From NCBI RefSeq assembly GCF_001429045.1, contig NZ_LMHY01000001.1, positions 255,892 to 319,891 of the forward strand: 64,000 bases of DNA. The letters run 5' to 3'. The stretch is from Pseudomonas sp. Root71 (lineage in GTDB: Bacteria > Pseudomonadota > Gammaproteobacteria > Pseudomonadales > Pseudomonadaceae). Of this stretch, positions 57,759-64,000 are shown piece after piece. The translations under genes and the position numbers were made by a program. The number at the start of each line of letters is the position of its first letter. Positions within the stretch are counted from its first letter, which is position 1. The notes beneath the pieces were generated by a model, which saw only the letters and a list, made by a program, of their open reading frames with translations, was not told the origin of the DNA and searched no databases.

Positions 57759-58496
57759 TCAGCCCACAGCCTCAACCGTCCCGATGAAATTCGCCAGTTC
57801 CGCCGTCTGGGGGTTGGCGAACAGTAGTTTCGGATCCCCAACCTCATGCACCTTGCCCTGGTGCATGAACACCAACTTGTCCCCAACCTCCCGGGCGAAG
57901 CGCATTTCGTGGGTGACCATGATAAGCGTCATGCCTTCGCTGGCCAGTTGCCGGACCACGCTCAGCACTTCATTGACCAGTTCCGGGTCCAGCGCCGAGG
58001 TGATTTCGTCGCACAGCAAAACCTTCGGCGACATCGCCAGTGCCCGGGCAATCGCCACCCGCTGTTGCTGCCCACCGGACAGCCGATCAGGAAAGGCATC
58101 GAACTTTTCCCCCAGCCCGACCCTTTCCAGCATCTGCCGCGCCAATTCGGCGGCCTTGGCTTTCGGCACTTTCTGCACCACTTGCGGCGCGAGCATGACG
58201 TTCTCACCCACGGTCAGGTGCGGGAACAGGTTGAACTGCTGGAACACCATGCCGACTTTCTGCCGCAGGCTGCGCAGGTCGGCGCGGGCGGCGTCGAGGT
58301 ACTCGCCGTCGACTTCGATCACGCCGTCGTTGATCGACTCCAGGCCGTTGAGGGTGCGCAGCAAAGTGGACTTGCCCGAGCCGCTGCGACCGATGATCGC
58401 CACCACCTGGCCTTCCTCGATGCTCAGGTCGATGCCTTTGAGCACATGGTGATCGCCATAATATTTATGCAGGGCGGAAATTCTAAGCAGAGGCAT
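57759..58496 (-). CDS. Polar amino-acid ABC transporter ATPase
   Basis: A 245-residue ATP-binding subunit of the GlnQ/HisP type. Walker A GRSGSGKSTLL, Q-loop FQQFNLFPHLTV, signature LSGGQQQRVAIARAL, Walker B VLLCDEITSALDPE, H-loop MVTHEMRFA. Note Cys in place of Leu next to Walker B (LLCDE), seen in some relatives. GGAGACTGC precedes ATG 58496, which overlaps the end of the permease by 14 bases. Confidence 0.94.
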   Translation of the reverse strand: MPLLRISALHKYYGDHHVLKGIDLSIEEGQVVAIIGRSGSGKSTLLRTLNGLESINDGVIEVDGEYLDAARADLRSLRQKVGMVFQQFNLFPHLTVGENVMLAPQVVQKVPKAKAAELARQMLERVGLGEKFDAFPDRLSGGQQQRVAIARALAMSPKVLLCDEITSALDPELVNEVLSVVRQLASEGMTLIMVTHEMRFAREVGDKLVFMHQGKVHEVGDPKLLFANPQTAELANFIGTVEAVG

Positions 58497-59133
58497 GCAG
58501 TCTCCTTTCCAGGTAGCGCGCACTGAGCGACAAGGGGTAGCAGAGCAGGAAATAGCCGAGGGCGACGAGGCCGTAGACCATGAAGGGTTCGAAGGTGGCG
58601 TTGGCGAGCATGCCGCCGGTCTTGGTCAACTCGGTGAAGCCGATGATCGAGGTCACGGCGGTGCCTTTGACCACCTGCACCGAAAACCCCACTGTCGGCG
58701 CCACGGCGATGCGCAGGGCCTGAGGCAGGATCACATGGCGCAATTGCTCCAGAGGGGTCAGCGCCAGACTCGATGAGGCTTCCCATTGGCCGTTTGGAAT
58801 CGAATCGACGCAACCGCGCCAGATCTCCGCCAGATAAGCGCTGGTGAACAACGTCAGTGCAATCGCCGCCGCCATCCACGGCGAAATCTCTATCCCGGCC
58901 AATGCCACGCCGAAAAACACCAGGAACAGCTGCATCAATAGCGGTGTGCCCTGGAACAGTTCGATGTAGGTACGGGCGAAACTACGCGGCAGGGATTTTT
59001 TCGAGATACGCATGACCATGATCAGCAAGCCAATCAGCCCGCCGCCAATGAACGCCACCAGTGACAGCGCCAGCGTCCATTGCAGTCCCATGAGCAGGTT
59101 GCGCACGATGTCCCAGAAGGTGAAGTCGCTCAT
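58483..59133 (-). CDS. Polar amino-acid ABC transporter permease (2)
   Basis: A 216-residue HisM-type permease with five transmembrane helices. The EAA loop reads EASSSLALTPLEQLRHVILPQAL. The start is ATG 59133; it overlaps the first permease gene by four bases. Forms a heterodimer pore with that protein. Confidence 0.93.
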   Translation of the reverse strand: MSDFTFWDIVRNLLMGLQWTLALSLVAFIGGGLIGLLIMVMRISKKSLPRSFARTYIELFQGTPLLMQLFLVFFGVALAGIEISPWMAAAIALTLFTSAYLAEIWRGCVDSIPNGQWEASSSLALTPLEQLRHVILPQALRIAVAPTVGFSVQVVKGTAVTSIIGFTELTKTGGMLANATFEPFMVYGLVALGYFLLCYPLSLSARYLERRLHASA

Positions 59134-59798
59134 CGGCTGCTCCTTGCAATGAAGCGGTGGCCTATCCAGTTCAGCAACTGGCGGATCAGCAGCGCCATGC
59201 ACAGATAGAGCAAGGTAGTCAGGGCATAGGTTTCAAAGGCGCGGAAGTTGCGCGATTGAATGAAGTTGGCGGCGAAGCTCAGCTCCTCCGTCGCAATCTG
59301 CGAACACACCGCCGAGCCGAGCATGACGATGATGATCTGGCTGCTCAGGGCCGGCCAGACCTTGCCCAGGGCCGGTAGCAGCACCACATGGCGGAACGCC
59401 TCGAAGCGCGTCATCGCCAGTGCTGCCGCGGCTTCCAGCTGACCCCGGGGGATCGCCTGGATGCCGGCGCGGATGATCTCGGTGGAATAGGCGCCGAGGT
59501 TGATGACCATCGCCAGCACCGCCGCCTGCCATTCGGAAATTTGCACGCCCAGGGACGGCAAGCCGAAGAAGATGAAAAACAACTGCACCAGGAATGGCGT
59601 GTTGCGGATCAACTCGACGTAGACCGCGAAAATTCCCGCGAAAGGCCGAATGTTCCACGCCCGCACCAGCGCCCCGACGATGCCCAGTCCCACGCCGAGC
59701 ACAGCGCCGATGGCGGTCAGCTCAAGGGTGAACAACGCACCGCGCAGCAACAGGTCGGTGTTGTTCACCACCGGCAGGAAATCGAACTGATAAGCCAT
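59130..59798 (-). CDS. Polar amino-acid ABC transporter permease (1)
   Basis: A 222-residue HisQ-type permease with five transmembrane helices and the EAA loop LEAAAALAMTRFEAFRHVVLLPAL. It follows the binding-protein gene by 22 bases and is the first of the membrane components. Confidence 0.93.
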   Translation of the reverse strand: MAYQFDFLPVVNNTDLLLRGALFTLELTAIGAVLGVGLGIVGALVRAWNIRPFAGIFAVYVELIRNTPFLVQLFFIFFGLPSLGVQISEWQAAVLAMVINLGAYSTEIIRAGIQAIPRGQLEAAAALAMTRFEAFRHVVLLPALGKVWPALSSQIIIVMLGSAVCSQIATEELSFAANFIQSRNFRAFETYALTTLLYLCMALLIRQLLNWIGHRFIARSSR

Positions 59799-59820
59799 AA
59801 AACGTCTCCAGCACGCCGAA

Positions 59821-60606
59821 TCAGAGATCGGCCGGCAACGGCTCTTTCAGCCAGGTCAGGGCGTTCTTTTCCAGCGCGCCGTCACTCTTGGCGGTCACGA
59901 GGATCTGGTTGACCTTGTCCAGCAGCGCCGGCTCGTTCTTGTTGACGCCGACGTAGACCGGCGAATCCTTGAGCTTCACTTTCAGCGCCGGCACGCGTTT
60001 CGGGCTTTTCTCGCTGATCGCGACCATCACCACGTTGCCGCTGGCGATCAGGTCGACTTGCCCGGCCAGGTACGCGGCAATGGTCGAGTTGTTGTCTTCG
60101 AAACGCTTGATGGCCACGCCTTCGGGGGCGACCTTGGTCAGCTCGATGTCTTCGATGGCACCACGGGTGACGCTGATGGTTTTGCCCTTGAGATCGTCCA
60201 GGCCCTTGATGTCGGCGTCTGGCGGACCGAACACGGCGAGGTAGAACGGTGCGTAGGCACGGGAGAAGTCGATGACTTTTTCGCGCTCCGGGTTCTTGCC
60301 GAGGCTGGAGATCACCAGGTCGACCTTGCCGGTGGTGAGGAACGGGATGCGGTTGGTGCTGTTGACCGGGGTCAGTTCGAGCTTGACCTTGAGCTGATCG
60401 GCCAGCAGTTTCGCGGTGTCGATATCGAGGCCGCGGGGTTTCATGTCCGGGCCGACCGAGCCGAAGGGCGGGAAGTCCTGGGGCACGGCCACCTTGAGGA
60501 CGCCGCGCTTGACCACATCCTCCAGACCGTCGGCGTGGGCGGGTGCCTGGTTCAGCATCAGGCTGGCAAACAGGGCGGCGAGGAGGGCGCTGTAACGCTG
60601 GGTCAT
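59821..60606 (-). CDS. ABC transporter amino-acid-binding protein
   Basis: A 261-residue periplasmic substrate-binding protein (SBP_bac_3). Signal peptide MTQRYSALLAALFASLMLNQ cleaved at AHA. The mature part opens LEDVVKRGVLKVAVPQDFPPFGSV, and KVDLVISSLGKNPEREKVIDFS is the family hinge. The cognate amino acid is not predictable; the acidic-to-basic pocket is not evident. First gene of the four-gene transport operon. A GntR/FadR-type regulator is divergent at 60863. Confidence 0.92.
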   Translation of the reverse strand: MTQRYSALLAALFASLMLNQAPAHADGLEDVVKRGVLKVAVPQDFPPFGSVGPDMKPRGLDIDTAKLLADQLKVKLELTPVNSTNRIPFLTTGKVDLVISSLGKNPEREKVIDFSRAYAPFYLAVFGPPDADIKGLDDLKGKTISVTRGAIEDIELTKVAPEGVAIKRFEDNNSTIAAYLAGQVDLIASGNVVMVAISEKSPKRVPALKVKLKDSPVYVGVNKNEPALLDKVNQILVTAKSDGALEKNALTWLKEPLPADL

Positions 60607-60862
60607 GGCAAATCTCCGGATCGGCAAGAAGTGATTTCTGCGGATCGACAGAGCATGGGCCATGCCAACATGGGGTCTTGAGGGCGCCAGGGCGCGGTTT
60701 TGCTGGTGTCGTACGGTCTTACTGGTCTGAACAGTCGGGTTGCGTTTCGCACCCCGATGGCGCAGCCGTGAAAATCACCGAACCCCCATGGGGCACGACT
60801 TGCCGGGCGTCGCGAATAGCTTTACAACTGAGCGCACATTGGCCTGGTTCGTCTGGAAAACC

Positions 60863-61570
60863 ATGAACTCGATCTCCCGCGCCGTACCTGAAGTGGCGCT
60901 GCAAGCCATCCGTAAACTGATTACCGAACAGGGCTTCGGGCCGGGGGATGCCTTGCCTTCGCAACGGGACCTGGCGGTGCAACTGGGGGTCAGTCGGGCG
61001 TCGCTGCGCGAGGCGTTGTCATCGCTGAGTGCGCTGGGGGTCATCAGCATCCAGCCGGGCAAAGGCGTATTCGTGCAGTCGCCGGTGGAGCTGCCGCGTG
61101 GCGATGCAGCGCCGGGCTGGCCGTTCGCGGCGCAGGCTTCGCCGCTGGACATCTTCCAGTTGCGCTATGCGCTGGAAGGGTTTGCGGCGGGGTTGGCGGC
61201 CGTAACCTTGAGCACCGACGAACTGGATGCGCTGGAAGACAATGTCGCCGCCATGCGTAACGAACTGAAGTCCGGCGACTTCGAAGCCGCGGCCCGCCTG
61301 GATTTCGAATTCCACCGCCGCATCCTGCTGGCCAGCGGCAATCAGGCGATGCTGAGCATCCTGACTGCCAGCGCCGACATCTTCCTGGAGAGTCAGAAGC
61401 TACCGTTCATCCGGGTCGAACGTGCCATGGAAACCTGGCAGGAACACCGTAAAATCCTTCGTGCGCTGGCCCGTCGAGCGTCTGGCGCCGCGCAAAAGGC
61501 TATGCAAGAGCACGTACGCAATGCCGCGCTGCGTACCGGAATCGCGTTCATCGCTCCCGTCGCTTCATGA
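60863..61570 (+). CDS. FadR-type (GntR family) transcriptional regulator
   Basis: A 235-residue GntR regulator of the FadR/FCD subfamily. The N-terminal winged helix (about 8-70) includes ALPSQRDLAVQLGVSRASLREAL. The FCD ligand domain (about 95-225) has metal-site histidines in DFEFHRRILLASGN and MQEHVRNAAL. It is divergent from the amino-acid transporter, with 256 bases between starts, so it probably represses that operon in response to a small carboxylate or amino acid. Start ATG 60863 has only a weak ribosome site. Confidence 0.9.
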   Translation: MNSISRAVPEVALQAIRKLITEQGFGPGDALPSQRDLAVQLGVSRASLREALSSLSALGVISIQPGKGVFVQSPVELPRGDAAPGWPFAAQASPLDIFQLRYALEGFAAGLAAVTLSTDELDALEDNVAAMRNELKSGDFEAAARLDFEFHRRILLASGNQAMLSILTASADIFLESQKLPFIRVERAMETWQEHRKILRALARRASGAAQKAMQEHVRNAALRTGIAFIAPVAS

Positions 61571-61625
61571 CCTGAGCTATACCCAAACTCATGAATCACC
61601 ATAGCGAGACTCAATCATCTGCACC

Positions 61626-61654
61626 TTCCTGAACGAGGGAAGGACCGCTATGAT
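61626..61654 (+). promoter_or_regulatory. Possible trxA promoter
   Basis: TTCCTG (61626-61631) and TATGAT (61649-61654) are 17 bases apart; the -10 matches 5/6, the -35 only weakly. The predicted start near 61661 is about 30 bases before the trxA ATG. Confidence 0.4.
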
Positions 61655-61690
61655 GGGCCACGTTTTTTTGCTTACAACCTGGAGAATTCC

Positions 61691-62020
61691 ATGAGCAGCG
61701 ATCTTATCAAACACGTTAGCGACGCTAGCTTCGAGGCCGACGTACTCAAGGCCGAAGGCGCTGTACTGGTCGACTACTGGGCTGAATGGTGCGGCCCTTG
61801 CAAAATGATCGCTCCGGTTCTGGACGAAATTGCCGAGACTTACAAAGGCAAGCTGACCGTTGCCAAGCTGAACATCGACGAGAACCAGGAAACCCCGGCC
61901 AAGCACGGCGTGCGCGGTATCCCGACCCTGATGCTGTTCAAGAACGGCAACGTTGAAGCGACCAAGGTCGGCGCACTGTCGAAGTCGCAACTGGCTGCCT
62001 TCCTCGACGCCAACATCTAA
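61691..62020 (+). CDS. trxA: Thioredoxin 1
   Basis: A 109-residue thioredoxin with the redox WCGPC site (Cys34, Cys37), the cis-Pro loop RGIPTLMLF and a typical fold. Cytoplasmic disulfide reductase for ribonucleotide reductase and others. TGGAG lies before the ATG. Conserved neighbour of rho downstream. Confidence 0.97.
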   Translation: MSSDLIKHVSDASFEADVLKAEGAVLVDYWAEWCGPCKMIAPVLDEIAETYKGKLTVAKLNIDENQETPAKHGVRGIPTLMLFKNGNVEATKVGALSKSQLAAFLDANI

Positions 62021-62041
62021 GCGTCGCTGCAAAGTGTCCTG

Positions 62042-62071
62042 AAAAAGCCCCGCAAAATAGCGGGGCTTTTT
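62042..62071 (+). terminator. Terminator after trxA
   Basis: AAAAAGCCCCGC AAAATA GCGGGGCTTTTT, 21 bases after the trxA stop. Confidence 0.94.
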
Positions 62072-62073
62072 GC

Positions 62074-62268
62074 GTATTCAGGGCTAGACGCTCCTAAACT
62101 CAGGTGGTACATTCGGCCCCGCACTGGTTTCTCCATTGCCCCCTGCTAGCCGTCGCCGACGCACTCCTTTTCGAATAAGTACGCGATCCTGTCGCCTTCT
62201 CTGCGGCGCGGCCTCATTAAGCCAAAAGCTTAATTTCCCCCCTCCATAAATGATTACGTCATTCCTAT
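62074..62268 (+). promoter_or_regulatory. C-rich, G-poor rho leader (possible rut region)
   Basis: About 195 bases before rho. The later part (62121-62250) is rich in C and pyrimidines, with few G runs, for example CATTGCCCCCTGCTAGCC and CTTAATTTCCCCCCTCC. This is the expected character of a Rho-utilisation site, consistent with the known autoregulation of rho by attenuation in E. coli. The ATG at 62269 has no recognisable Shine-Dalgarno. Confidence 0.5.
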
Positions 62269-63528
<1,260 letters not shown>

Positions 63529-63550
63529 CATCGCCCGTTGAGTTCAAGAG

Positions 63551-63581
63551 AATGGCGCCCCGGTGGGGCGCCATTTTTTTT
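63551..63581 (+). terminator. Terminator after rho
   Basis: AATGGCGCCCC GGT GGGGCGCCATT followed by a run of T, 22 bases after the rho stop. Confidence 0.94.
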
Positions 63582-63725
63582 GCCCGCACTTTTTTGCCCG
63601 GGCCATGGGAGGTTTTTGATTGGCCAAGGTCAGTTACTTGGCAATTCAACCAGGCGCGTTTGCAGTCATCTCCGGGGACGATGCCCAAGCGCGCTGAAAA
63701 CAACGATCTGAATGGTTTAATGTTT

Positions 63726-64000
63726 ATGAGCTCACTGGCTTATCGACGGGATATCGACGGCTTGCGCGCAGTGGCGGTGATCGCTGTCGTGCTGTTTCAT
63801 TTTGGTGTTCCGGGGTTTACCGGCGGCTTTGTCGGCGTGGACGTGTTTTTCGTGATTTCCGGTTACCTGATCACCTCGATCATCTGGAATCAGCGCCAGG
63901 CCGGACAATTCAGCTTTGTCGATTTCTGGGCCCGGCGTGCGCGGCGGATTTTGCCGGCGTTGTTCGCGATGATCATCGCGGTGCTGGCGGTCGGCTGGTT
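63726..64000 (+). CDS. Acyltransferase family protein (OafA-type), 3' end missing
   Basis: The first ~90 codons of an inner-membrane acyltransferase 3 family protein. MSSLAYRRDIDGLRAVAVI and VVLFHFGVPGFTGGFVGVDVFFVISGYLI contain the family histidine (in LFHF) and the GxxGVDxFFVxSGY motif. Such proteins O-acetylate lipopolysaccharide or exopolysaccharides. The ATG at 63726 is chosen over 63720 arbitrarily; no clear ribosome site. The gene runs off the window end, so any C-terminal SGNH domain is unseen. Confidence 0.88.
   Translation, partial: MSSLAYRRDIDGLRAVAVIAVVLFHFGVPGFTGGFVGVDVFFVISGYLITSIIWNQRQAGQFSFVDFWARRARRILPALFAMIIAVLAVGW

Overview
The window is a stretch of chromosome from a fluorescent Pseudomonas, most likely the P. 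fluorescens group. The base composition is high in GC. The gene order follows the P. aeruginosa PAO1 backbone from dadA down to rho (dadA-RidA-dadX, cytochrome c5, xpt, rep, GGDEF/EAL, MATE, LysR, comM, ubiK, glnK-amtB, yjbQ, sutA, xerC-dapF-lysA, cyaY, rnk, cyaA, argH, algR, hemCDXY, dsbB, algQ, FKBP, algP, ABC-F, FTR1, elbB, hemB, ppk-ppx, trxA, rho). This comparison is from memory of PAO1, not from a search. Paired REP-type repeats with a GTGGGAGCGAGC-like core fill many intergenic gaps, as is common in this group.

Layout. 1-6 kb: end of the D-amino-acid catabolic locus (dadA truncated by the window edge, RidA, dadX, a PuuR-like regulator), cytochrome c5, and a CoA-transferase/hydrolase. 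6-14.8 kb: xpt and rep on the minus strand, a ProE-like c-di-GMP phosphodiesterase, a MATE exporter, a LysR regulator and a secreted DUF4432 protein. 14.8-18.9 kb: comM, then an accessory insertion of about 2.3 kb before ubiK. It carries a GNAT acetyltransferase with a previously unlisted 56-aa partner, an orphan HigA-like protein, and a BRO-N (antirepressor-type) gene behind a complex leader resembling the phage P1 C4-icd-ant system. 18.9-21 kb: glnK-amtB with a nearly complete sigma54 promoter and two upstream NtrC-like sites spaced as in enterobacterial glnA. 21-28 kb: yjbQ, sutA, the lptM-lysA-dapF-DUF484-xerC-HAD operon, cyaY and rnk. 28-35.6 kb: cyaA, small conserved proteins, GST, argH, and algR without an adjacent algZ sensor gene. 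35.7-43.8 kb: haem genes hemC-hemD-hemX-hemY, dsbB, algQ, an FKBP, and the KPAA-repeat protein AlgP. 43.9-53.7 kb: ABC-F, a small MscS-like protein, LysE, a cytochrome c-FTR1 fusion, YaiI, ElbB, a sterol-desaturase-like protein, DedA and hemB. 53.7-64 kb: ppk/ppx convergent pair, an amino-acid ABC transporter with a divergent FadR-type regulator inserted between ppx and trxA, trxA, rho with a C-rich leader, and the start of an acyltransferase.

Most of the window is housekeeping. The best candidates for something new are the comM-ubiK insertion (C4-like leader with BRO-N, GNAT plus 56-aa pair) and a 128-bp nested inverted repeat between rep and xpt. No rRNA, tRNA, CRISPR array or intact insertion sequence was seen.
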